Shown here: positions 52,767-60,955 of the stretch, in pieces
Layout of the letters: each line of letters opens with the position of its first letter
Position numbering within the stretch: position 1 is the first letter of the stretch
From: Myxococcus sp046520405
Lineage (GTDB): Bacteria; Myxococcota; Myxococcia; Myxococcales; Myxococcaceae
Length of the DNA stretch: 64,000 bases
Reading direction: 5' to 3'
Assembly: GCA_046520405.1 (NCBI GenBank)
Contig: JBKGHI010000004.1
Location: forward strand, 27,851 to 91,850
Notes under the pieces: generated by a model
The model's input: the letters and a program-made list of their open reading frames with translations, nothing else
Told to the model about the DNA's origin: nothing
Databases searched by the model: none
Translations under genes and position numbers: made by a program

Positions 52767-53471
52767 TCAGAACGTGACGCCGAACCGCAAGAGGTCCAGG
52801 TTCACGTCCATGATGAACTTGTCCTGCCAGCCCCTGGCCCGCTGCCGCCGGCCCCAGAGCCATTCGCTGTCGACCTTGTCGCGCTGCTGGTTCCAGCTAT
52901 AGCCCACGGCAACGCCGATCACCGGAGCGAAGAAGGAGCGCGAGCGAGGGTTCATCCTCCGGTACCCCACGTCGAACCCGAGGGAGACCTGTGCACCTGT
53001 CTCCATCCGCGTCCCCTCCGGCGTCACGGGGACCTCCGTGCCACGCACGGTCTGGTGCGTCACCATGCCGCTCAGCTTGGGCTGGATGAAGAAGCCAGCT
53101 CCGCCCGCCTTCGGCGAGGGAATCCACGCCAGCCCCACCGTGGCGCGGAGGGCCTGCAAGGTGCCGCAGCGGGAGACGGCATCCCCATGGACGTTGATGC
53201 ACCGCGTGCGCGCCAGCATGGGGCGGAGCTCGAAGACCGCATCCGTCGTATCCGTCAGGCGCACGTTCATGCCCACCGGCAGCGTGATGTTGAGGCCCAC
53301 GCCCAGCACCGGCCCTATCAGAAGCAGGCCCCAATCCATGAAGGAGGCCGTCCAGAGGGCAATTCCGGGACGATCCACATGAGGCGCCGGCGGCTCCAAC
53401 GAGCTCCCCACGCCTTGAGCATGCCCAGTACTTGCGATGAGGAGCACCGCTATGAGGATCGTTCGCGTCAT
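52767..53471 (-). CDS. putative outer-membrane beta-barrel protein
   Basis: 234-aa exported protein with signal MTRTILIAVLLIASTGHAQG (ATG 53471). The mature part has alternating beta strands (GPVLGVGLNITLPVGMNVRL; VSLGFDVGYRRMNPRSR; APVIGVAVGYSW) and ends with the outer-membrane-type C-terminal Phe (DLLRFGVTF). Two Cys may pair. No family recognised; a small barrel or barrel-like lipid-facing protein is the best guess. The 240-bp gap downstream to the chemoreceptor start holds nothing obvious. Confidence 0.7.
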   Translation of the reverse strand: MTRTILIAVLLIASTGHAQGVGSSLEPPAPHVDRPGIALWTASFMDWGLLLIGPVLGVGLNITLPVGMNVRLTDTTDAVFELRPMLARTRCINVHGDAVSRCGTLQALRATVGLAWIPSPKAGGAGFFIQPKLSGMVTHQTVRGTEVPVTPEGTRMETGAQVSLGFDVGYRRMNPRSRSFFAPVIGVAVGYSWNQQRDKVDSEWLWGRRQRARGWQDKFIMDVNLDLLRFGVTF

Positions 53472-53656
53472 GCGCGGCCGCACTGCACATCCCATACCCA
53501 ACGACAGACACCTCACGGCATCGTCGGAAGCTCTCGCGCTTCAGTCGAAGCACGACAGACCTGTCATACGCGCCGGACAGGTGGACAAGACGTGAATGTC
53601 AGGGTGCGGCCTCGCACGGAAGTCGAGAGGCCCCGCCGGGAGTCATCAGCACCGCA

Positions 53657-54849
53657 TCAAGGCGCGTCGCCAGCGACAGCCGCGGTCCGCACCGTGCTCC
53701 ACCACGCCGTATCCGCGCGCTCCCGCGTCGGCTCCACGGGACGGCCCAGCACCGGCGTGAGCAGACTCACACCCCGCTCGCGGGCCTCGGCGGCCAGCTC
53801 GTTCGCGGGCGCGTCCCAGGCGTGGAGCGCCAGGTTGAACGTGCCCCAGTGGATGGGCAACAAGGTGCGCCCCCGCACCATCTCATGCGCCTTCAAGGCC
53901 TGGTGCGGCCCCAGGTGGATGCTTCCCCAGGACGGATGGAAGGCGCCCACCTCGAACATGGTGACGTCGAAGGGACCGAAGCGGCGGCCCACCTCCGCGA
54001 ACTCCTCCGTCAGCCCCGTGTCCCCGCTGAAGAAGACGCGGTGCCGCGGGCCCAGCAGCGTCCACGACGTCCAGGACGTGCTGTTGCGGTCCGTCAGGCC
54101 CCGGCCGGAGAAGTGCTGCGCGGGCGTGGCAACCATCCGCAGGCGCCCCTCCCCCAGCGACACCTCCTGCCACCAGTCCAGCTCCACCACGCGCTCGGCG
54201 GGCACGCCCCACTTCTCCAGGTGCGCCCCCACGCCCAGCGGCGCGTAGAACTTCACCTGGCGCGGCACCAGCGCCCGGATGGTGGGCATGTCCAGGTGGT
54301 CATAGTGGTCATGCGACAGCAGCACGGCGTTCACGTCCGGCAGCGCGTCCAGCGCCAGCGGAGGCGCATGGAAACGCTTGGGCCCCGCGATGGTGGACGG
54401 GGACGCGCGCTCGCCCCAGATGGGGTCGGTGAGGATGCGGAAACCGTCAATCTCCACCAGCAGCGTGGAGTGGCCCAGCCACGTCACCCGCAGCCCCGTC
54501 TCCGGCGCCTTCGCCAACGCCGCCGCGACGTTGGGCTCCATGGGCAAGGGAGACGGCGGCGTGCGCTGCTGCGTCCCGAAGAGCATCTCTTGAACGTGTC
54601 CCAACCGGGCCCGTTCTGCGGAAGCCGGGCCCCGGCCGTGTTGATGAAGATGCCGTCCTGGTAGCGCGACGACGCCTTCATCCGCTCCAGCCGGGCACCC
54701 TCGGCCCGGGCCCCGAAGGCCTGGAGGCCATCCGTCGTCGCATACGTGAGGGCGGCGCCCACACCGACGCCCAGCCCCACCGCGCCCAACGCATACCGCC
54801 ACGCACGCCGCCGCTTCGGAGGCCCCTGGCCCAGCAACCCGTTGCTCAT
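53657..54849 (-). pseudogene. MBL-fold hydrolase (NAPE-PLD/UlaG-like), one frameshift
   Basis: Metallo-beta-lactamase-fold hydrolase. The first part (ATG 54849: MSNGLLGQGPPKRRRAWRYA, one membrane anchor, then ARAEGARLERMKASSRYQDG) runs to about GPGWDTF. Near 54590 the frame shifts to EMLFGTQQRTPPSPL and on through VTWLGHSTLLVEIDG, the metal motif LLSHDHYDHLDMP (HxHxDH), FFSGDTG and LLPIHWGTF. Reading AAGAGATG as AAGGAGATG repairs the join exactly, so one G appears missing. The intact form resembles NAPE-PLD-like membrane-anchored lipid phosphodiesterases. Pseudogene only if the missing base is real. Confidence 0.8.
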
Positions 54850-54911
54850 GGCCCCACGTGTAGCGCTGCCTCTCAGGCAGCGCCCGGAAAATCAGCGGCG
54901 GCCCGGCGCGG

Positions 54912-55231
54912 CTACCGGCCGCTGGTGACCTTCAACCCCACGATGGCGATGACCAGCAGCGACATGAAGAAGAGGCGCGCGGGCGTGGCGGGCTCATGGA
55001 AGAGCACCATGCCCATGATTCCCGCGCCCACCGCTCCGATGCCCACCCAGACCCCGTAGGCCGTGCCGATGGGCAGATGCTTCGTGGCGAGCCCAGCAGC
55101 ACCATGCTGGCGACGATGGCACCGCCCGTGAGGACGCTTGGTACCAGCCGGGTGAAGCCCTCCGTGTACTTGAGCCCGATGGCCCAACAGACCTCGAGCA
55201 GCCCCGCGATGACGAGGAGAATCCAGGACAT
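54912..55231 (-). pseudogene. sugE: SugE/Gdx-type SMR guanidinium exporter, one frameshift
   Basis: Four-helix small multidrug resistance transporter of the SugE/Gdx type. First half: MSWILLVIAGLLEVCWAIGL and KYTEGFTRLVPSVLTGG, with the essential Glu in GLLEVCW. One base is missing near 55090 (GGGCTC), after which the second half continues: LPIGTAYGVWVGIGAVGAG (the GTAYxxWxGIGA signature) and IGLKVTSG-like end (AIVGLKVTSGR). Adding a base gives a normal 106-aa protein. SugE homologues export guanidinium and are often under guanidine riboswitches. Confidence 0.8.
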
Positions 55232-55239
55232 GACGTACG

Positions 55240-55336
55240 ACTCCTGTTGTCGCGTCGTCTTGTCCTGACCGGGTACGGCGCACCTCGTCCGGGCCAGCCG
55301 CCCTCACGATGAGGACGCTGGCGCCTGCCCCTATAA
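55240..55336 (-). promoter_or_regulatory. possible degenerate guanidine-I (ykkC) riboswitch before sugE
   Basis: On the minus strand, upstream of sugE, segments resembling ykkC landmarks occur in order: TATAGGGG (55335-55328, like UAGGG), then a hairpin GTCCTCATCGTGAGGGC, then GGCTGGCCCGGACGAGG (like CUGGUCCGAGAG), then CCGGTCAGGACAAGAC (like GGGAYAAAAGCC). Position and order fit a sugE leader, but the matches are loose and missing bases in this assembly could distort them. Confidence 0.3.
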
Positions 55337-55518
55337 AGCGCTGTGGCTCCCGGTTCAACCCGGATTGCCGCGCCACTGTTCCCCGGGGAGGTGTCCCGCG
55401 ATGGGGTGCGGACACGCCAGGGAGGGCTCGCGGCGGGGCATGGCTGGCGCTGGTTGAACCGGCCTCTCGGCGGTCCCAGCTTCTGGCGGAACAACCCCGT
55501 CTGAGGGAGGCGCTCGAA

Positions 55519-56136
55519 ATGAAACGAATCCAGGCACTCGTCGTCGCGGGCGCGTTGTGCGGAGGCACGGCGCTGGCCAAGGACGAGCCCAACATGCGCG
55601 GGCTCAGTGTCACCGTGGGTGGCGGCGTGGAGGGCTACAGCGGTGGGCTGGCGCCTCGCATCGACCCTGGCGCGGCGTATGGCGCCACGGCCACGCTCAA
55701 ACCGTCCCGCGTGTTTGGCATCGAGCTGGGCTACACCGGCGCCGTCAACAAGATTGACCGTCGCGGCCTGGAGGACCTGGCGCGCAACCCGGACATCGTC
55801 CGCAACGGTGGGCAGGCCGTGGCCACCTTCGGCCTGACGGCGAGCGCCGTCCAGCCCTACCTGCTCGGCGGTGTCGGCATGAACCGGTACAACGTCCGCC
55901 GCGGCGCCGAGGCGCTGGGCTACCGCGACGACACCGCCGGCTCCGTGCCGCTGGGCGCGGGCCTGCGCTTCTACACGGGCACCTTCACCGCGGACCTGCG
56001 GGCCAACTACAACCTCCTCTTCAACCAGGAGGTCGTCCCCACGCTGCCGCCCGCGGAGAACCAGCCGCTGTCGGACGTCACCTTCGCGGGGGGCTCCAGC
56101 TACAACGCCACGCTGAACGTCGGCGCCACGTTCTGA
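55519..56136 (+). CDS. outer-membrane beta-barrel protein
   Basis: 205-aa exported protein. GAGGGAGG precedes ATG 55519 and the signal is MKRIQALVVAGALCGGTALA. Strands alternate through RGLSVTVGGGVEGYSGGLA, SRVFGIELGYTGAV, QPYLLGGVGMNRYNV and GAGLRFYTGTFTADLRANY; the end NATLNVGATF has the terminal Phe of outer-membrane barrels. It resembles OmpA-like/porin-family eight-strand proteins. A strong hairpin follows its stop. Confidence 0.8.
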   Translation: MKRIQALVVAGALCGGTALAKDEPNMRGLSVTVGGGVEGYSGGLAPRIDPGAAYGATATLKPSRVFGIELGYTGAVNKIDRRGLEDLARNPDIVRNGGQAVATFGLTASAVQPYLLGGVGMNRYNVRRGAEALGYRDDTAGSVPLGAGLRFYTGTFTADLRANYNLLFNQEVVPTLPPAENQPLSDVTFAGGSSYNATLNVGATF

Positions 56137-56151
56137 GCGCGCCGCGGGACG

Positions 56152-56178
56152 CGCGGGCCCGGCGCTCCCGGGCCCGCG
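56152..56178. terminator. shared hairpin between convergent genes
   Basis: CGCGGGCCCGG (56152-56162) and CCGGGCCCGCG (56168-56178) form a perfect 11-bp stem with a 5-nt loop, ending one base before the stop codon of the convergent membrane-protein gene. No T-tract; it may act as a bidirectional rho-independent-like or barrier hairpin. Confidence 0.5.
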
Positions 56179-57321
56179 TCACCGCAGTCCTTCGTGGATG
56201 AACTTGAGGACGGAGATGAACTGCCGGTCCACCACCAGCAGCAGCACCAGCGGCGCCAGCGCCGCGCCCACCACGGCATACAGGCCCCGCATGTCGAAGG
56301 GAAACAGGCGCATCCTCCGAGCCAGAGTGAAGGCCGTGCCGATGTCCGCCAGCGAGGACATCTCCGGCGCGCCCAGCAGCTCCGGCTCCGGGCCCCCGCG
56401 AAACCACTTGTGTTCGAACTGACGCGAGTGCTTGGACGCGACCTTCGAGAAGCCCTCGTCGCCGCGGCGCTTCGCCTGCACGAGCTGGGGCACGAAGAAG
56501 CCCATGGGCGCGAACACCAGCACCACCGCGACGGCCGCGATGACCACCAGCGGAATCACGTAGGCCACGGGATTGGCCGACAGGTCCTTGGACTCCACGC
56601 GGGACGTGTAGGCCGCCACCACCACGGCCAGGGAGAACACCACGGGCGAAAAGCTGGCCTGGCAGATGGGCAGGAACCCGAGCCCGCCCATCATGTCCGG
56701 ATGCGTGGGCACCAGGGTCAATGGCAGACGAGACACCCTCCGCAGGAAGGCGCTCCACACGACGCCGCGCCAGATCCACCGGAGCGCCAGGAAACGGAAC
56801 AAGGGCTGACTCACGGCCAGGTTCCACCAGCCCGCCATTGAAAACCCGTCGCCGCCGACGGTCCACGACCGGCTGGCGTCGGCGGGGGCGATGAACGTGA
56901 GCGCGTACGCCAGGATGAGCAGCAGCGCCTCCACGAGATAGCTGTCCCGCCAGCGCATCACCCGGCGCGCGGCTTCGTCGAACGTCTGCAGGCCATCCGT
57001 CGCCACCAGGTTCGAATCGAGGAACTGGCGGACCGCGACGCACAGGCGCCCATCGATGTAGGGCTCCGCGGCGAGGAGCACGGGCAGCGCGATCAACAAC
57101 TGCGCATGAATCTGGAGCTCCCTGAACAAGGAGTTCACCGTCGGCCCGCCTGACGGCAACGTGAAGAGCAGCAGGGGCAGCCATCCAATCGCCGAGAAGG
57201 CCAGCGCCCGCCACACGATGTCATGGCGCTTGCGCGGCCCCCGCCGGAGCCGGCGCTCGGTCTCGAAGAGCAGCCCGCCCTTCACCAGGGAGAATTCGGC
57301 AATCGTCGAGTGCGGGTCCAT
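56179..57321 (-). CDS. polytopic membrane protein, function unknown
   Basis: 380-aa protein starting MDPHSTIAEFSLVKGGLLFE at 57321. About six to seven hydrophobic helices alternate with charged loops (WLPLLLFTLPSGGPTVNSLF; LLILAYALTFIAPAD; YVIPLVVIAAVAVVLVFAPM; LAPLVLLLVV). No transporter motif is seen. The long cytoplasmic loop near RRGDEGFSKVASKHSRQFEH is basic. I recall similar uncharacterised integral membrane proteins in myxobacteria but cannot name a family. It diverges from the formylglycine enzyme gene. Confidence 0.7.
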   Translation of the reverse strand: MDPHSTIAEFSLVKGGLLFETERRLRRGPRKRHDIVWRALAFSAIGWLPLLLFTLPSGGPTVNSLFRELQIHAQLLIALPVLLAAEPYIDGRLCVAVRQFLDSNLVATDGLQTFDEAARRVMRWRDSYLVEALLLILAYALTFIAPADASRSWTVGGDGFSMAGWWNLAVSQPLFRFLALRWIWRGVVWSAFLRRVSRLPLTLVPTHPDMMGGLGFLPICQASFSPVVFSLAVVVAAYTSRVESKDLSANPVAYVIPLVVIAAVAVVLVFAPMGFFVPQLVQAKRRGDEGFSKVASKHSRQFEHKWFRGGPEPELLGAPEMSSLADIGTAFTLARRMRLFPFDMRGLYAVVGAALAPLVLLLVVDRQFISVLKFIHEGLR

Positions 57322-57522
57322 AACGGCGCCGTCTCCACGGTGGGGATGCGGCCAGCAACCCACAAGCGCCCCCTGCGATGGATGCCAGCGACATCCGGGA
57401 GGAGCAGCCGCGGACACGAGGCCCACCCCGCAGGGCCGGATTGTTCCGTGCCCCGCGGCCCCCCAGGTTTGCTCCCGGGGCACGGCGCGCCCCTCCGCTC
57501 TCGCAGAGAAGGAGGCACGCAC

Positions 57523-58527
57523 ATGAGCATCGAGGTCGTCGAAGAAGCCGCTGCCCGGGACGGGCGCTCCCCTGAAGGCGACGCGGGGCAGGAAGCCCGC
57601 TCCCTGCCGGGCATGGTCTTCATCCCGGGCGGCACGTTCTGGATGGGCTCGGACCATCACTACCCGGAAGAACGGCCCGCGCACCAGGTGACAGTGACGG
57701 ACTTCTGGGTGGACACCCAGTTGGTGACGAATGCGGACTTCGCGCGCTTCGTGGACGCCACCGGCTACGTCACCGTGGCCGAGCGCCCCCTGAACCCGGA
57801 CGACTTTCCGGGCGCGAACCCCGCGCTGCTCGTCCCTGGCTCGCTCGTCTTCAAGAAGACGCATGCCCGCGTGGACCTGCGGGATTTGACGCAGTGGTGG
57901 TTCTACACGGCGGGCGCCTGCTGGAAGCACCCGGAAGGTCCGGACAGCACCTGGCAGGGTCGTGAGCAGCACCCGGTGGTGCACGTCTGCTACGAGGACG
58001 CGCTCGCCTATGCGCGGTGGGCCGGCAAGGCGCTGCCCACCGAGGCGGAGTGGGAGTACGCCGCGCGAGGCGGGTTGGAAAGGAAGGTCTACGTCTGGGG
58101 TGACGAATTCGCGCCAGGTGGCAAGCTGATGGCCAACACCTGGCAGGGCGAGTTCCCCTGGCAGAACCTCAACACGGATGGTTACGAGGGCACGTCGCCG
58201 GTGGGCAGCTTCCCCCCGAACGACCATGGCCTCTTCGACATGGCTGGCAACGTGTGGGAGTGGACCTCGGACTGGTATCAGGAGCGGCACGAAAGCAACG
58301 GCGGCAAGCCCTGCTGCATCCCCGTCAATCCCCGGGGACCGGCCACCGCGGAGCGCAGCCTGGACCCGTGCCTGCCGAAGGTGAAGATTCCCCGCCGCGT
58401 GCTCAAGGGCGGCAGCCACCTGTGCGCGCCCAACTACTGCCTGCGCTACCGCCCGGCGGCCCGCTCCCCCCAGGCGGAGGACAGCGGCACGTCACACATC
58501 GGGTTCCGCTGCGTCGTGCGGCCCTGA
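57523..58527 (+). CDS. formylglycine-generating enzyme (sulfatase-activating)
   Basis: Copper-dependent FGE-sulfatase domain protein that oxidises a Cys of type I sulfatases to formylglycine. AAGGAGG precedes ATG 57523. The domain starts MVFIPGGTFWMGSDHHYPEE, continues LPTEAEWEYAARGG and DMAGNVWEWTSDWY, and ends HIGFRCVVRP. The segment RVLKGGSHLCAPNYCLRYRP keeps both active-site Cys spaced C-x4-C, as in true FGEs; many FGE-like proteins (for example EgtB or kinase-linked ones) lose them. 334 aa. No sulfatase gene is in the window. Confidence 0.88.
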   Translation: MSIEVVEEAAARDGRSPEGDAGQEARSLPGMVFIPGGTFWMGSDHHYPEERPAHQVTVTDFWVDTQLVTNADFARFVDATGYVTVAERPLNPDDFPGANPALLVPGSLVFKKTHARVDLRDLTQWWFYTAGACWKHPEGPDSTWQGREQHPVVHVCYEDALAYARWAGKALPTEAEWEYAARGGLERKVYVWGDEFAPGGKLMANTWQGEFPWQNLNTDGYEGTSPVGSFPPNDHGLFDMAGNVWEWTSDWYQERHESNGGKPCCIPVNPRGPATAERSLDPCLPKVKIPRRVLKGGSHLCAPNYCLRYRPAARSPQAEDSGTSHIGFRCVVRP

Positions 58528-58532
58528 AGCGG

Positions 58533-59513
58533 CTACAGCTCCAGGACGATCTTCCCGAAGCTGGCGTTGGACTCCATGCGCCGGTGCGCGTCCGCCACGC
58601 GCTCCAGCGGGAAGGTGGAGTCGATGACGGGGCGCACCCGCCCCACCGCCAGCTCCGGCAACCACCGCTCCTGGAAGCGGCGGGTGACGGCCACCTTCTC
58701 CTCCAGGGGCAGCGGACGCAGGGCCATGCCGCGAAGCTGGAGCCGGCGCAGGATGACCTGCCGCACGTCCAGCGCGCCCTCCATGCCCTCCAGCACGCCC
58801 AGGAGCAGCAGACTCCCGCCGAACTTCAACACGGACAGGTTGCGCGCCAGCGCGGCGCCTCCCACGAAGTCCGCCACCATGTCCACGCCCGCGCCCTGCG
58901 TGAGGCGGGGAACCTCCTTCGCGAAGTCCTGTCCGGTCCGCACGATGCCCGCCTCGGCGCCCAGCGACAGACAGCGGCGCAGCTTCTCCTCGGTGCTCAC
59001 GGTGAAGAACGCCCGCGCGCCCACCGCGCGCGCCACCTGGATGCACGCGGTGCCCATGCCACTGCCTCCCGCATGGATGAGCACGGACTGGCCCGCGCGC
59101 AGTCCGCCCAACTCCATCAGCGCTTCGTGCGCGGTGAAGAAGGCCTCCGGCGTCGCCGCCGCGTTCACGAAGCTCCAACCCTGCGGCATCGGGATGGCCA
59201 TCCCCTCCTCCATGAGGGACGCCTCCGCGTAGCCTCCGCCATCCACCAGCCCGAAGACGCGCTGCCCCGGCTGGAAGCCGCGCACCTCCGCGCCGCAGAC
59301 CTCCACCTCGCCCGCCACCTCCACGCCAATCAGCGGACTGGCCACGCCGGGTGGCAGCGGATAGCGCCCGCTGCGCTGGAGGATGTCCCCACGGTTGAGC
59401 GCGGAGGCGCGCACCCGGACGCGAAGCTGACGCGGGCCCGGCACAGGGCGAGGCAGCTCGCACAGCCGCAGCACCTCCGGCCCGCCCGGCCCGTCCTGCG
59501 TCACCGCCCGCAT
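58533..59513 (-). CDS. quinone oxidoreductase-like MDR family dehydrogenase
   Basis: Zinc-free medium-chain dehydrogenase/reductase of the NAD(P)H:quinone oxidoreductase group. N-terminal GroES-like domain: VRVRASALNRGDILQRSGRY. Rossmann domain: SVLIHAGGSGMGTACIQVAR (AAxGxxG-like NADPH loop) and VDMVADFVGGAAL. The zinc ligands of alcohol dehydrogenases are absent. 326 aa from ATG 59513, which has TTGAGG in front; an ATG at 59534 would overlap the MaoC gene. It is last in a four-gene operon and probably reduces an enone or enoyl product made by the upstream enzymes. Confidence 0.85.
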   Translation of the reverse strand: MRAVTQDGPGGPEVLRLCELPRPVPGPRQLRVRVRASALNRGDILQRSGRYPLPPGVASPLIGVEVAGEVEVCGAEVRGFQPGQRVFGLVDGGGYAEASLMEEGMAIPMPQGWSFVNAAATPEAFFTAHEALMELGGLRAGQSVLIHAGGSGMGTACIQVARAVGARAFFTVSTEEKLRRCLSLGAEAGIVRTGQDFAKEVPRLTQGAGVDMVADFVGGAALARNLSVLKFGGSLLLLGVLEGMEGALDVRQVILRRLQLRGMALRPLPLEEKVAVTRRFQERWLPELAVGRVRPVIDSTFPLERVADAHRRMESNASFGKIVLEL

Positions 59514-59520
59514 CGGCGCC

Positions 59521-60048
59521 TCAATAATTCGCATCCACGTCCACGCTGTGCTTCTTGAGCGGCACCAGGAACGAGCGCTCGAAGGTCATGAACACCGTGC
59601 CGTCCGCCTTCACGCCCTTCGTCTCCACGGAGACGATGCCCTGCGTGCGGCGCGAGCGCGACATGCGTTTGTCCAGCACGCGGCTCTCCGCGTAGATGGT
59701 GTCTCCCACGAAGACGGGCGCCGTCAGCCGGACCTTGTCCCAGCCGAGGTTGGCCACGCCCTTCGCGCTGGTGCTGTTGAGGCTCATGCCGCCGACGATG
59801 GCCAGCGTCACCAGGCTGGACATCAGCGGCTTCTTCCACTCCGTCTTGCTCGCGTACACCGCGTCGATGTGGAGCGGGTGCGTGTTGAGGCACAGCAGGG
59901 ACTGCCACATGTTGTCCACGTCAGTGAGCGTGCGGCCGGGCCGGTGCTCGAAGACGTCGCCCACCTCGAAGTCGTCGAAGTAGAGCCCGTGCGTCTCGCG
60001 GTACCGCTGCTTGCCCACCTTCTTGTGGGCGGTGACCATCTTCTTCAT
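59521..60048 (-). CDS. MaoC-family hydratase (mesaconyl-/beta-methylmalyl-CoA type)
   Basis: 175-aa hot-dog-fold hydratase. The active-site helix motif is LNTHPLHIDAVYASKTEWK, the form seen in mesaconyl-CoA hydratases (beta-methylmalyl-CoA dehydratases), where N-T-H-P-L-H replaces the GDxNPLH of R-specific enoyl-CoA hydratases. GRTLTDVDNMWQSLLCL and WDKVRLTAPVFVGDTIYAES are also typical. Its start overlaps the CitE-like gene stop by 4 bp. Together they suggest reversible hydration of an unsaturated dicarboxyl-CoA and C-C lyase chemistry. Confidence 0.85.
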   Translation of the reverse strand: MKKMVTAHKKVGKQRYRETHGLYFDDFEVGDVFEHRPGRTLTDVDNMWQSLLCLNTHPLHIDAVYASKTEWKKPLMSSLVTLAIVGGMSLNSTSAKGVANLGWDKVRLTAPVFVGDTIYAESRVLDKRMSRSRRTQGIVSVETKGVKADGTVFMTFERSFLVPLKKHSVDVDANY

Positions 60049-60938
60049 GTGTCTCCCGTCCTGGCGCCCTGCCGCCTGGGCACGGACTCCAGTTCCTCCA
60101 TCAAATGCTCGTTGGCCAGCACGCGCCGCGCCGCCGCTACCAGCGGAGGCCCCACCATGGCGCCGCCCAGCCGGCGGATGGCGCCCAGCCCGTCATCCTC
60201 CGCCTGCGCCACGACGCGCCGCGCGTGGTCCACGGTGCGAGCACTCGGACGCAGCGCCCGGTGGACAGCGGCCACCTGCTGCGGATGGATGACAATCTTC
60301 CCGGAGAAGCCCAGCGCGCGGGCCCGGCGCGTCTCCTCCTCCACCGCGTCCAGGTCATCCATCTCGAAGCAGGGCGAATCGATGGCGGACAGCCCCGCGG
60401 CCCCCGCCGCCATGGCGATGCGCGAGCGTGCGTACAACATGGGCTCCCAGGTCAGCGGAATGCCCAGCTCCGCGGAGAGGTCCGCCGCTCCGAAGACCAG
60501 CCCCTGGAGCCTCAGCGTGGCGGTGGCGATGGCATCCACCGCGGCCACGCCCTTGGACGTCTCGATGATGGCCAGCAGCACCACGTCCGGGAGCCGGGGA
60601 CTCAGCAGCGCGTCGAGCTGTTGCAGCTCCGCGGACGACTCCACCTTGGGGAGCAGCACGATGTCGGGCCGGGCCCCGGTGTCCAGCAGGGCCAACACGT
60701 CCCGGAGGCCCTCCTCGGTGCGGAGGCTGTTGATTCGCAGCGCCATGGGACGCGACGCGCGGCGCCGCGCCAGGTGCTCGGTGGCCAGACGGCGCGCCTC
60801 GGGCTTGAAGGCCCTGGGCACGCCGTCCTCCAGGTCGAGCAACCCCACGTCCGCGCCCACCTCCGCGGCCTTGTCGAAGCGCGACGGCTCCAAGGCGGGT
60901 GTCACCAGCATGGACCTGCAAGCAATGGACAACGGCAT
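60045..60938 (-). CDS. HpcH/HpaI aldolase - CitE-like CoA lyase
   Basis: 297-aa TIM-barrel lyase of the citrate lyase beta / malyl-CoA lyase group. Landmarks: SMLVTPALEPSRFDKAAEVG, DVGLLDLEDGVPRAFKP (metal Glu/Asp), RPMALRINSLRTEEG (RxN substrate motif), IVLLPKVESSAEL and LAIIETSKGVAAVDAI, then KIVIHPQQVAAVH. ATG 60938 follows GGGGGAGGTGG. It probably cleaves or forms a beta-hydroxyacyl-CoA such as (methyl)malyl-CoA. It starts 17 bp after the oxoamine synthase stop and overlaps MaoC by 4 bp. Confidence 0.85.
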   Translation of the reverse strand: MPLSIACRSMLVTPALEPSRFDKAAEVGADVGLLDLEDGVPRAFKPEARRLATEHLARRRASRPMALRINSLRTEEGLRDVLALLDTGARPDIVLLPKVESSAELQQLDALLSPRLPDVVLLAIIETSKGVAAVDAIATATLRLQGLVFGAADLSAELGIPLTWEPMLYARSRIAMAAGAAGLSAIDSPCFEMDDLDAVEEETRRARALGFSGKIVIHPQQVAAVHRALRPSARTVDHARRVVAQAEDDGLGAIRRLGGAMVGPPLVAAARRVLANEHLMEELESVPRRQGARTGDT

Positions 60939-60955
60939 GACGCCACCTCCCCCAC

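Noticed and set aside
55232..55518. mini-ykkC (guanidine-II) riboswitch with paired ACGR loops
   Set aside because: Only one ACGA loop-like piece and no closing stems; the ykkC-I possibility is kept at low confidence.
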